Shown here: positions 56,799 through 64,000 of the stretch, in pieces
Numbering within the stretch: the first letter of the stretch is position 1
How the letters are laid out: each line of letters starts with the position of its first letter
Assembly: GCF_049959315.1 (NCBI RefSeq)
Contig: NZ_CP188201.1
DNA length: 64,000 nt
From: Serratia proteamaculans_D
GTDB taxonomy: Bacteria; Pseudomonadota; Gammaproteobacteria; Enterobacterales; Enterobacteriaceae
Direction: 5' to 3' (one strand)
Made by a program: the position numbers and the translations under genes
The notes under the pieces: generated by a model
Told to the model about the DNA's origin: nothing
The model's database searches: none
The model's input: the letters and a program-made list of their open reading frames with translations, nothing else

Positions 56799-57127
56799 TA
56801 TTGCAGCTCTTTATTCAGCATGTTATCCAGGCGCTGCAACAACACCAATAGCGGCATGCAGTTGGGATCGTTATCTTTCAACGCCTCTTCGAAATAAGGC
56901 GTGATGGCAAAACGTGTCGGCAACGGCGCTCCCGCATCCAGCAACGCGTACATGCGTGGCAGAAAGACCCATTGCAACCAGGCTTCGGCCGACATGCTGT
57001 CAATGCAAAACGGCTCGGGGCTGGCGAAGGCTTCAGGCTCGGGCGGCGTAGCTTGCCACAGCGCCAGCTCTCGCATTGACTGTTCAATCGCCTGCAAACT
57101 AAGGCGAACCTGATTTTGTATACTCAT
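56798..57127 (-). CDS. yqcC: YqcC family protein
   Basis: Conserved small protein of unknown function, all-helical four-helix type, 109 residues as in E. coli. The ATG giving MSIQNQVRLSLQAIEQ is chosen; longer in-frame starts add 2 or 19 residues without a better ribosome site. The motif AEAWLQWVFLPRMYALLD is characteristic. First of the yqcC-truC-yqcA operon, divergent from an MFS transporter gene. Confidence 0.9.
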   Translation of the reverse strand: MSIQNQVRLSLQAIEQSMRELALWQATPPEPEAFASPEPFCIDSMSAEAWLQWVFLPRMYALLDAGAPLPTRFAITPYFEEALKDNDPNCMPLLVLLQRLDNMLNKELQ

Positions 57128-57310
57128 CTGCATTCCCGATCTGTTTAAACCATGATATTCAGCGGCGCGGCTGAAAGGCGGCAAAGCATAGCATTTTACT
57201 TTTTATAGCCCAAATCCAGCTGAGTTGATGGCCAAGATAGATTTGAACTGGTGGCCGGCACGCTCACACGGCACAATATGTTCACCAAATAAACCACACA
57301 GATTAGACAG

Positions 57311-58549
57311 ATGCCCGCAATCACTCCGACAAAAAATCACGCCACGCCCGGCAAAGCCATGGTGGCTTCGGTCACCGGCTACGCCATGGACGGCTTTGAC
57401 CTGCTGATCCTCGGCTTTATGCTGCCGGCCATCAGTATTGAAATGGGGCTAAGCTCCTCCGCCGCCGGTTCACTGGTCACCTGGACGCTGATCGGCGCGG
57501 TACTGGGCGGCGTGATCTTCGGCCACCTCAGCGATCGCTTTGGCCGTATCCGGGTGCTGACCATTACAATTTTGATGTTCTCACTGTTTACCGGTCTGTG
57601 CGCGCTGGCGCAAGGCTACTGGGATTTGCTCGCCTACCGCACGCTGGCGGGCATCGGACTCGGCGGTGAGTTCGGTATCGGCATGGCGCTGATCGCCGAA
57701 GCCTGGCCGGCAGAGAAACGTAATCGCGCCTCGGCCTATGTAGGTATGGGCTGGCAGCTTGGCGTCTTGGCGGCGGCGTTCCTTACCCCACTGCTACTGC
57801 CCCATATCGGCTGGCGTGGCATGTTCCTGGTTGGGCTGTTACCGGCGCTGGTGTCGTTCCTGATCCGCCGCACTCTGGGTGAGCCGGAAGAGTTCGTCCG
57901 TCAGCAAAGTACCGGCCAGCAACTGTCATTTTCCCAGCGCATAAAGCTGCTATTCAAGGATCGTGCTACCAGCAAGGCCAGTATCGGCATTTTCATTCTG
58001 TGCTCGGTGCAGAACTTCGGTTACTACGGGCTGATGATTTGGATGCCGACCTACCTGGCAAAAAACTTCGGTTTCTCACTGACCAAATCCGGCCTGTGGA
58101 CAGGCGTCACGGTGATCGGCATGACCTTTGGCATCTGGCTATTTGGCGTGTTGGCCGATCGCTTCAGCCGCTGGAAGATTTTTATCTGCTATCAGATTGG
58201 CGCGGTGGTGATGGTGGTGGTCTACGCACAGCTTAGTGACCCCACGCTGATGCTGTTTGCCGGAGCGCTGATGGGGTTATTCGTTAATGGCATGATTGGG
58301 GGCTACGGCGCATTGATCTCCGATACCTACCCGGTTCAGGCGCGTGCCACGGCACAAAATATTCTGTTTAACCTGGGGCGAGGCGTCGGCGGACTGGGGC
58401 CATTGGTCATCGGCGCGTTGGTGACACAGGTTTCGTTCACTGCGGCGATCAGCCTGTTGGCGGCAATTTATTTGCTGGATATCTACGCCACGCTGTTCCT
58501 GTTACCGAAAAAACAGGGCGATGGCGATACGCTGGGTGCGATTGGTTAA
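57311..58549 (+). CDS. MFS transporter (aromatic acid:H+ symporter-like)
   Basis: Inner-membrane carrier with 12 predicted helices, 412 residues. The pattern GYAMDGFDLLILGFMLP in helix 1 with its DGFD acidic motif, and the loop GHLSDRFGRIRVL between helices 2 and 3, place it in the AAHS/MHS-like branch; the second-half loop GVLADRFSRWK repeats it. Substrates in that branch are organic and aromatic acids or osmolytes; none can be chosen here. No E. coli counterpart is recalled between yqcC and csrB, so this is an insertion relative to that genome. A second in-frame ATG at residue 17 is possible as start. Confidence 0.82.
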   Translation: MPAITPTKNHATPGKAMVASVTGYAMDGFDLLILGFMLPAISIEMGLSSSAAGSLVTWTLIGAVLGGVIFGHLSDRFGRIRVLTITILMFSLFTGLCALAQGYWDLLAYRTLAGIGLGGEFGIGMALIAEAWPAEKRNRASAYVGMGWQLGVLAAAFLTPLLLPHIGWRGMFLVGLLPALVSFLIRRTLGEPEEFVRQQSTGQQLSFSQRIKLLFKDRATSKASIGIFILCSVQNFGYYGLMIWMPTYLAKNFGFSLTKSGLWTGVTVIGMTFGIWLFGVLADRFSRWKIFICYQIGAVVMVVVYAQLSDPTLMLFAGALMGLFVNGMIGGYGALISDTYPVQARATAQNILFNLGRGVGGLGPLVIGALVTQVSFTAAISLLAAIYLLDIYATLFLLPKKQGDGDTLGAIG

Positions 58550-58607
58550 TAACTGAGATGAATGCAAGCAGGGTTAAGTATTCTTGATACTTAAAGCATG
58601 AACCCCT

Positions 58608-58643
58608 ATAAAAAGTTGAGGGCACTGCGCTAACAGTGCCCTC
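58608..58643 (-). terminator. csrB terminator
   Basis: On the minus strand GAGGGCACTG pairs with CAGTGCCCTC across a six-base loop, followed by AACTTTTTAT. It forms the 3' end of CsrB. Confidence 0.88.
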
Positions 58644-58958
58644 GGTTCGTTTTATAGCAGTCCCGCTACACAGTGTGCTCCCTGCTCAATCCTTGAAAAC
58701 TTTTCCTGCGGCCATCCTGACCAAAACCATCCTGGCTCTATCCTGTAGCATCATCCTGACGCGGTTCCTCAGTCTTCATGACCCGCCAACCATCCTGTGC
58801 CGGCTCTCAATCTCCATCCTGGAGGTGTCCCTGGTTTCAATCCTGAAACATCCTGGCATCTCCTGACGCCGTCCTCCGCTCTTCACTGAGCGCATCCACT
58901 TCTTCATCCTGAAGCTGCATCATCCTGATGCTTCCTGCTCCACCGTATCCCTTCCGGT
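58610..58958 (-). ncRNA. csrB: CsrB regulatory RNA (sequesters CsrA)
   Basis: About 350 nucleotides with eight copies of CAGGATG and about two dozen GGA triplets, many in loops of short hairpins: for example GCATC-AGGAT-GATGC, CTTC-AGGAT-GAAG, CTCC-AGGAT-GGAG and GGTC-AGGAT-GGCC. That is the hallmark of CsrB, which binds many CsrA dimers and frees their mRNA targets. The 3' end is a strong terminator hairpin. The place between the yqcC side and syd is that of csrB in E. coli (369 nt there). The 5' end is inferred from -10 GATCTT and -35 TTGTGA and may be off by several bases. No protein is encoded. Confidence 0.93.
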
Positions 58959-58964
58959 GAACAT

Positions 58965-58993
58965 AAGATCGCTTAATTATCCCGGGTTCACAA
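58965..58993 (-). promoter_or_regulatory. Candidate csrB promoter
   Basis: On the minus strand -35 TTGTGA (plus 58988-58993) and -10 GATCTT (plus 58965-58970) with 17-base spacing. The -10 is a weak match, as expected for a promoter needing an activator. A GATAAT hexamer (plus 58976-58981) is an alternative -10. Confidence 0.45.
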
Positions 58994-59050
58994 GAGCTTA
59001 CTGGCTGGCTGACAGGAAATTAATGCTAAGAGTTATCCTAAAGAAAATCT

Positions 59051-59063
59051 AACCAATTGATCT
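59051..59063 (-). promoter_or_regulatory. Possible IHF site upstream of csrB
   Basis: GATCAATTGGTTA on the minus strand matches the IHF consensus WATCAANNNNTTR except at the first base. IHF is known to assist csrB transcription in E. coli. It lies between the UvrY-type palindrome and the promoter, where a bend would bring them together. Confidence 0.4.
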
Positions 59064-59112
59064 GGATAACAATAAACCCCACCTAAGCTGCCGCGAGGGA
59101 AAAATTAAAAGC

Positions 59113-59139
59113 GATCTCTCACAGCCCGTGTGAGAGATC
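59113..59139 (-). terminator. syd terminator overlapping the UvrY-type box
   Basis: GATCTCTCACA and TGTGAGAGATC form an 11-bp perfect stem with a five-base loop. On the minus strand it is followed by GCTTTTAATTTTT, so it should end syd transcription about 30 bases after the stop codon. Confidence 0.75.
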
Positions 59140-59146
59140 TCGCACA
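59129..59146. promoter_or_regulatory. UvrY/GacA-type binding palindrome upstream of csrB
   Basis: TGTGAGAGATCTCGCACA resembles the 18-base UvrY/GacA box (TGTAAG-N6-CTTACA type) and is palindromic at all but one pair of positions. It lies about 170-190 bases upstream of the inferred csrB start, a distance like that of the UvrY site of E. coli csrB. The BarA-UvrY system would activate csrB from here. Confidence 0.65.
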
Positions 59147-59167
59147 CGGACTTCGGGGCAAAAAGGC

Positions 59168-59719
59168 TCAAACCCCCAACGTCGGGCGCAATGCATCGAG
59201 GAAATTGCCCAACGAAGCCGCCAGCAAAGTGCGTTTATCACTGCCAAACTGCTCCAAAACCACATTGCCGCTGACGTTACACAACGAGACCATGGTCATT
59301 TCTGATTCGGTGGTTGCCAGGAACAGCGTTGGCGACAGTTTCAGGCGCTTTTGCGTCACCAGATGACCGATCAGGTTTTCCTGCAGACGTATAAAGTCGT
59401 CCTCGCTCCACACCTGCAACAGAGTCACATGGTGCTCACCAAACTGGGCGCTCATGTCACCGGCATACTGCTGGGTATAAAACAGGTTGATATCCGGCTG
59501 CAAGCGCAGCTCGAGCGCGGTCTCTACCTTTTCCAGCGTCGCCGCCGGGGTAAACGGCTGGGGCAACCACAGCACTTCGTCATCACGATTTTCTACCAGG
59601 CAAGGCGACGGCACACCGTACAGATCCTGGCTGGCTGGGGCATGACCGCGCTGTTGCTGCCAAAGATCAACATAGCGCTGGGTAAATTCACGCAGGGCGT
59701 GCGGTACATCATGGTCCAT
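59168..59719 (-). CDS. syd: SecY-interacting protein Syd
   Basis: Cytoplasmic protein that binds SecY and may proofread the translocon. 183 residues from the ATG giving MDHDVPHALREFTQRYVDLW (E. coli 181); an in-frame ATG 11 codons upstream is less likely. Conserved parts are LYGVPSPCLVENRDDEVLWLPQPF (cut: LYGVPSPCL, VLWLPQPF) and RLQENLIGHLVTQKRLKLSPT. Divergent from queF with 63 bases between. Its terminator overlaps csrB control DNA. Confidence 0.93.
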   Translation of the reverse strand: MDHDVPHALREFTQRYVDLWQQQRGHAPASQDLYGVPSPCLVENRDDEVLWLPQPFTPAATLEKVETALELRLQPDINLFYTQQYAGDMSAQFGEHHVTLLQVWSEDDFIRLQENLIGHLVTQKRLKLSPTLFLATTESEMTMVSLCNVSGNVVLEQFGSDKRTLLAASLGNFLDALRPTLGV

Positions 59720-59782
59720 ATTTTTTCTCGCATACGGTAAACTGGCAACCATTGTACCTATCTATTACCAAGGTGACAGCAG

Positions 59783-60628
59783 ATGTCCTCCTACCAAGAC
59801 CATCACGCCCTGTCGGCACTGACACTGGGCAAAGCCACCGCGTACCGCGACCATTACGACGCCACGCTGTTGCAGGCGGTACCGCGCAGTATGAACCGTG
59901 AGCCGCTGGGATTGTATCCGGACAACCTGCCGTTCCACGGGGCCGATATCTGGACGTTGTACGAACTTTCCTGGCTGAACGACAACGGCTTGCCGCAGGT
60001 GGCCGTCGGAGAGATCAGCCTGACTGCCGACAGCATCAACCTGATTGAGTCCAAGAGCTTCAAACTTTACCTCAACAGCTTTAACCAAACGCCTTTCAGC
60101 GACTGGGAGACGGTGCGCAATACCTTGCAACGCGATCTGTCTGCCTGCGCTCAGGGCGAGGTCAGCGTCTCATTGTTCCGCGTCGATCAACTGGAAGGCA
60201 GCCCGATTGCCCGGTTAGGCGGCGAATGCATCGATAACCAGGACATCCGTATCGATAACTACGAGTTCAATGCCGATTATCTGCAAAATGCCACCGGCCC
60301 CCTGCAGGTAGAAGAGCAGTTGGTCAGTCACCTGTTGAAGTCCAATTGCCTGATCACCAACCAGCCGGACTGGGGCTCGGTGCAAATTGATTACCGTGGT
60401 GCGCAGATCGATCGCGAAGCGCTGCTGCGTTATCTGGTGTCCTTCCGTCATCACAATGAATTCCACGAGCAATGTGTCGAACGCATCTTTAACGACCTGA
60501 TGCGTTATTGTCAGCCGCAAAGCCTGACGGTGTATGCGCGCTACACCCGTCGCGGCGGGTTGGACATCAATCCATGGCGCAGCAACACTGATTTTGTCCC
60601 GTCACATGGCCGTCTGGCACGCCAATAG
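59783..60628 (+). CDS. queF: NADPH-dependent 7-cyano-7-deazaguanine reductase
   Basis: Reduces preQ0 to preQ1 in the queuosine tRNA pathway. It is the long bidomain (YqcD-type) form, 281 residues. The nitrile-attacking cysteine is in SNCLITNQPDWGSVQI (about residue 190) and the NADPH-binding/QueF motif is in the N-terminal half around ESKSFKLYLNSFNQT. ATG with AAGGTGA upstream. Same order with syd and ppnN as in E. coli. Confidence 0.95.
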   Translation: MSSYQDHHALSALTLGKATAYRDHYDATLLQAVPRSMNREPLGLYPDNLPFHGADIWTLYELSWLNDNGLPQVAVGEISLTADSINLIESKSFKLYLNSFNQTPFSDWETVRNTLQRDLSACAQGEVSVSLFRVDQLEGSPIARLGGECIDNQDIRIDNYEFNADYLQNATGPLQVEEQLVSHLLKSNCLITNQPDWGSVQIDYRGAQIDREALLRYLVSFRHHNEFHEQCVERIFNDLMRYCQPQSLTVYARYTRRGGLDINPWRSNTDFVPSHGRLARQ

Positions 60629-60827
60629 TGCGAAACAGTGCTCAACAACTGAGCTAACGAGCGGTTTGTATTGGTAAAAAACAGGGGACGGCGGTAAGGT
60701 TAAAACAGGAGCGCTGGGCATTGCGGCTGGCAAACGATGATGTTGCCGCCGTGCGCTAACTATAACGAGATGCTGTTCTGCTGCGTATGGATTACTACTG
60801 CCCCTTTCCGGGTGCAAAGGAGTTACC

Positions 60828-62192
60828 TTGATTACACACATCAGCCCGCTTGGCTCTATGGATTTGCTGTCGCAGCTGGAAGTAGACATGCTGAAGCGTA
60901 CCGCCAGCAGCGATCTATACCGTTTGTTCCGCAACTGTTCGCTGGCCGTCCTGAACTCCGGCAGCCAGACCGACAACAGCAAACAGCTGCTGTCACGCTA
61001 CGAAACCTTTGATATTAACGTCCTGCGCCGTGAGCGTGGGGTCAAACTTGAACTGGTGAATCCACCGGAAGACGCCTTTGTCGACGGGCGAATCATCCGT
61101 TCGCTGCAGGCCAACCTGTTTGCCGTGCTGCGAGATATCCTGTTCGTTCACGGGCAGATCGACAGCGCCGGCCGTTTCCAGCATCTGAATCTGGAAAACT
61201 CGGCCCACATTACCAACCTGGTGTTCTCTATCCTGCGCAACGCCCGCGCGCTGCACCTTGATGAAGATCCGAATCTGGTGGTGTGCTGGGGTGGTCACTC
61301 GATCAACGAAAACGAATACCTGTACGCCCGAAAGGTCGGTAGCCAACTGGGCCTGCGCGAGCTGAATATCTGTACCGGCTGCGGGCCGGGCGCCATGGAG
61401 GCGCCGATGAAAGGCGCGGCCGTAGGCCATGCGCAACAGCGCTACCACAATAGCCGCTTTATCGGTATGACCGAGCCGTCGATCATCGCCGCAGAACCAC
61501 CAAACCCGCTGGTCAATGAGCTGATTATCATGCCGGACATTGAAAAGCGCCTGGAGGCCTTCGTCCGCATTGCCCATGGCATCATCATCTTCCCGGGCGG
61601 TGTCGGTACGGCAGAAGAACTGCTTTATCTGCTGGGGATCCTGATGAACCCGGAGAACAGCGAACAGGTGTTGCCGCTGATCCTCACCGGGCCGAAAGAG
61701 AGCGCCAACTACTTCCAGGTGTTGGATGAGTTCATCATGAACACGCTGGGCGACGAAGCGCGCCGTCACTACACCATCATCATCGACGATCCGGCCGAAG
61801 TGGCGCGTCAGATGAAAAAAGCCATGCCGCTGGTGAAAGAGAACCGCCGTAATACCGGCGATGCCTACAGCTTCAACTGGTCAATCCGCATTGCGCCGGA
61901 TCTGCAACTGCCGTTTGAGCCAAGCCATGAAAATATGGCCAATCTCAACCTGTATCCCGACCAGCCGGCTGAACAGTTGGCTGCCGCGCTGCGCCGCGCG
62001 TTTTCCGGCATCGTCGCCGGTAACGTGAAGGAAAATGGCATTCATGCCATCGAACAGTTTGGGCCATACAAGCTGCATGGCGAACCACAGATGATGAAGC
62101 AAATGGACAGTCTGCTGCAGGGCTTTGTCGCCCAGCACCGTATGAAACTGCCAGGCACCGCTTATGTGCCCTGTTACGAAATAGTCGCGTAA
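60828..62192 (+). CDS. ppnN: Nucleotide 5'-monophosphate nucleosidase (Rossmann/LOG family)
   Basis: PpnN (YgdH) splits purine and pyrimidine nucleotides to base and ribose 5-phosphate and is stimulated by (p)ppGpp in E. coli. 454 residues, as there. The LOG-family active site is CTGCGPGAMEAPMKGAAVGHA and FPGGVGTAEELLYLLGIL, within a central Rossmann domain; N- and C-terminal domains hold the ppGpp-binding and gating parts. The start is TTG preceded by AAGGAG at a good distance, giving LITHISPLGSMDLL. The E. coli genes sdaC and sdaB are not found between it and xni. Confidence 0.94.
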   Translation: MITHISPLGSMDLLSQLEVDMLKRTASSDLYRLFRNCSLAVLNSGSQTDNSKQLLSRYETFDINVLRRERGVKLELVNPPEDAFVDGRIIRSLQANLFAVLRDILFVHGQIDSAGRFQHLNLENSAHITNLVFSILRNARALHLDEDPNLVVCWGGHSINENEYLYARKVGSQLGLRELNICTGCGPGAMEAPMKGAAVGHAQQRYHNSRFIGMTEPSIIAAEPPNPLVNELIIMPDIEKRLEAFVRIAHGIIIFPGGVGTAEELLYLLGILMNPENSEQVLPLILTGPKESANYFQVLDEFIMNTLGDEARRHYTIIIDDPAEVARQMKKAMPLVKENRRNTGDAYSFNWSIRIAPDLQLPFEPSHENMANLNLYPDQPAEQLAAALRRAFSGIVAGNVKENGIHAIEQFGPYKLHGEPQMMKQMDSLLQGFVAQHRMKLPGTAYVPCYEIVA

Positions 62193-62248
62193 TGAGCAAT
62201 CCGGGGCGGCCTAATAACCGCCCTTCTTTTTTCTGACCTTGTAAGCCC

Positions 62249-63004
62249 ATGATGATACACCTACTGATTGTCGATGCCCTCAACCTGATCCGCCGCATAC
62301 ACGCCGTGCAAGGGTCCCCCTGTGTGAATGCTTGCCAGCACGCACTGCAACAGCTGATCCAGCACAGTCGGCCAACGCACGCCGTGGCGGTGTTCGATGA
62401 GGACGACCGCAGCGAAAGCTGGCGCCACCAAATCCTGCCCGACTACAAGGCCGGACGCTCGCCGATGCCGGACAATTTGCAGCAGGAAATGCCGCAGTTA
62501 CGGCAGGCTTTTGAAGCGCTTGGCGTTGCCTGTTGGCACTCTCCGGGTAATGAGGCCGACGATCTGGCGGCAACGCTGACCGCCAAAGTTGCAGGCGGTG
62601 GCCATCAGGTGACCATAGTGTCCACCGACAAAGGCTATTGCCAACTGTTGGCACCCAGCGTGCAGATCCGCGATTATTTCCAAAAACGTTGGCTGGATAT
62701 GCCGTTTGTGCAGCAAGAGTTCGGCGTATCGCCACGGCAGTTGGCGGATTACTGGGGGCTGGCAGGAATAAGCAGCAGCAAAATCCCCGGCGTGGCGGGT
62801 ATTGGGCCGAAGACGGCGGTATTGCTGTTACAGCAGGCAGGGTCGCTGGATGGGTTATATCAAAGTCTGGAACAGGTGCCGGAAAAATGGCGCGGCAAGC
62901 TGGAACAGCACCGCGAGATGGCCTATGTCAGCAAAAGAGTCGCTAGCTTGCGCACCGATCTGACGTTAACCGGCAACCTGCAGCAACTGCGGTTACCGGT
63001 TTAA
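62249..63004 (+). CDS. xni: Flap endonuclease Xni (exonuclease IX-like)
   Basis: A 5'-nuclease related to the small domain of DNA polymerase I; acts on flap structures. 251 residues, as in E. coli. LLIVDALNLIRRIHAVQG contains the first metal ligand, VFDEDD and GNEADDLAATL others, STDKGYCQLL follows, and the helix-three-turn-helix region is GLAGISSSKIPGVAGIGPKTA (cut: ISSSKIPGVAGIGPKTA). It lacks the third acidic ligand set of full Pol I nucleases, as usual in the family. Two ATG codons begin the frame; the first is used. Confidence 0.93.
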   Translation: MMIHLLIVDALNLIRRIHAVQGSPCVNACQHALQQLIQHSRPTHAVAVFDEDDRSESWRHQILPDYKAGRSPMPDNLQQEMPQLRQAFEALGVACWHSPGNEADDLAATLTAKVAGGGHQVTIVSTDKGYCQLLAPSVQIRDYFQKRWLDMPFVQQEFGVSPRQLADYWGLAGISSSKIPGVAGIGPKTAVLLLQQAGSLDGLYQSLEQVPEKWRGKLEQHREMAYVSKRVASLRTDLTLTGNLQQLRLPV

Positions 63005-63034
63005 TCACGGGCGCTGAAAACAGCGCCCTGACAT

Positions 63035-64000
63035 TTAATCGCGTTCGTCGCGACGGCCTGCCACGGCCGACCACATACGGCGGACGTGCACGGTAACTTC
63101 TTCACGATCGTGATACAGCTGTTTGGCATGAATTTCTGAACTGATGCCCGCCGAATCCAACGCTTCCTTGATGGCCAGCAGATTCTGCGAAACCTCTTCG
63201 TAACGTTTTTTCATCGGCAGTTTCAGGTTGAAGATCGCCTCACGGCACCAGCCTTTCACCAACCACTGGATCATCAGGCTGGTCACCTTCGCCGGTTTCT
63301 CAACCATGTCACACACCAGCCAGTAAATCTTGCTGCTGGAGGGTTCATATTTAAAGCCGTCGGCGCGGTGATGCGTCACCTGGCCGGTATCCATCAGGCT
63401 CTGTGCCATGGTGCCATTATCCACCGCGTGCACCATCATGCTGCGTTGCACCAGCTGATAGGTCCAGCCACCCGGGCAGGCGCCCAGATCGACCGCGTGC
63501 ATACCGCTGGCCAAACGTTCTTCCCACTCATCGGCAGGAATGAACACGTGGAACGCCTCTTCCAGCTTCAGGGTAGAACGGCTCGGCGCATCGGATGGGA
63601 ACTTGAGACGCGGAATGCCCATATAGAACGGTGAGTTGTTGTTGCTGAAGGAGTAACCCACATAGCAACAACCCGGTGCGATAAAGAACACGTGCACCAC
63701 TGGACGGGTCTTGTTCTCACGCGCCATCAGCACTTTCTGCTCACGCATCGCAGTACGCAACGGTACCGTCAGTTTGCGGCAGAACTTCAACAGTTCTTTG
63801 CTTTCGTTGGTATCCGGCACTTCCACGCGCAGCTCACCGCCACGATCGACCACGCCAATCAGCATGCCGACAATCGGCGACACACGATCTTCCGGTGGTA
63901 AATCGCGCAACAACTCACCAACCACCAATATCTGACGGGCAAAAATCAGCTCCCGGAATGGGATTTCCTTCGCCAGGCGATCGGCGTCATCCGGCTGGTA
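63035..64000 (-). CDS. rlmM: 23S rRNA (cytidine(2498)-2'-O)-methyltransferase (5' end outside window)
   Basis: RlmM (YgdE) methylates the 2'-hydroxyl of C2498 in 23S rRNA. The frame is open to the window end, and readable upstream residues YQPDDADRLAKEIPFRELIF match the family, so about 45 N-terminal residues lie beyond; the ATG at 63928 is internal. An N-terminal THUMP domain and C-terminal Rossmann methyltransferase domain are seen; the SAM loop is VDLGACPGGWTYQLV and catalytic-site sequence includes CDMVEKPAKV. Converges on xni with 30 bases between. Confidence 0.94.
   Translation of the reverse strand, partial: YQPDDADRLAKEIPFRELIFARQILVVGELLRDLPPEDRVSPIVGMLIGVVDRGGELRVEVPDTNESKELLKFCRKLTVPLRTAMREQKVLMARENKTRPVVHVFFIAPGCCYVGYSFSNNNSPFYMGIPRLKFPSDAPSRSTLKLEEAFHVFIPADEWEERLASGMHAVDLGACPGGWTYQLVQRSMMVHAVDNGTMAQSLMDTGQVTHHRADGFKYEPSSSKIYWLVCDMVEKPAKVTSLMIQWLVKGWCREAIFNLKLPMKKRYEEVSQNLLAIKEALDSAGISSEIHAKQLYHDREEVTVHVRRMWSAVAGRRDERD

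Noticed and set aside
58636..58866. Open frame of 76 codons on the plus strand
   Set aside because: It is made by the CATCCTG repeats, the reverse complement of the CsrB CAGGATG motifs; no ribosome site and no protein-like composition.
58640..58940. Repeat array resembling a short-unit CRISPR or tandem repeat
   Set aside because: Units are only seven bases, unevenly spaced, and sit in hairpin loops; this fits CsrB, not CRISPR.

Overview
This window is chromosomal DNA from a gamma-proteobacterium of the order Enterobacterales, most likely a Serratia species. That placement is inferred from close protein matches to Escherichia coli counterparts recalled from memory, combined with a gene order that differs from E. 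coli at several joints. No plasmid, phage, insertion sequence or CRISPR array was seen. Nearly all of it is conserved core genome. The accessory parts are the cad lysine-decarboxylation cluster, a small divergent MarR/thioredoxin-like pair, a cytochrome c gene and one MFS transporter.

Layout. 1-3000: the 3' part of pssA, yfiM and kgtP. 3180-9070: a complete rRNA operon on the minus strand (16S, tRNA-Ile, tRNA-Ala, 23S, 5S) with tandem P1/P2 promoters, boxA antitermination sites and a duplicated terminator carrying a leftover of a second 5S gene. 9070-17850: gmhB, metNIQ (with MetJ boxes), rcsF-trmO, proS, nlpE, arfB, yaeQ, yaeP-rof. 17900-30300: a cytochrome c, tilS, then dtpC, cadA, cadB and cadC (low-pH lysine decarboxylation), gloA2, the thioredoxin-like/MarR pair, and ldcC, the second lysine decarboxylase. 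30400-50160: a long minus-strand run for fatty-acid, DNA, lipid A, outer-membrane and translation functions (accA, dnaE, rnhB, lpxB, lpxA, fabZ, lpxD, skp, bamA, rseP, cdsA, uppS, dxr, frr, pyrH, tsf, rpsB). 50500-55450: map, glnD, dapD and yaeH on the plus strand. 55500-64000: a block that lies elsewhere in E. coli: yqcA, truC, yqcC, an MFS transporter, the small RNA csrB, syd, queF, ppnN, xni and the 3' part of rlmM.

How the parts work together. MetN, MetI and MetQ form a methionine importer under MetJ control. CadC senses acid and lysine and drives cadBA: CadA consumes a proton while making cadaverine, CadB exchanges it for lysine, and DtpC may bring in lysine-containing peptides. LdcC sits 5 kb away. 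AccA, FabZ, LpxA, LpxD, LpxB and CdsA supply membrane lipids, while Skp, BamA and RseP build and monitor the outer membrane. CsrB sequesters the RNA-binding protein CsrA.

The most notable features are: the rRNA operon whose two flanks match two different E. coli rrn loci; the csrB gene with an upstream UvrY-type palindrome embedded in the apparent syd terminator; and the MarR regulator with a four-cysteine tail, divergent from a CxxC thioredoxin-like protein, with overlapping promoters and two related palindromes. No wholly new multi-gene system was recognised; the MarR/thioredoxin-like pair is the best candidate for something poorly described.
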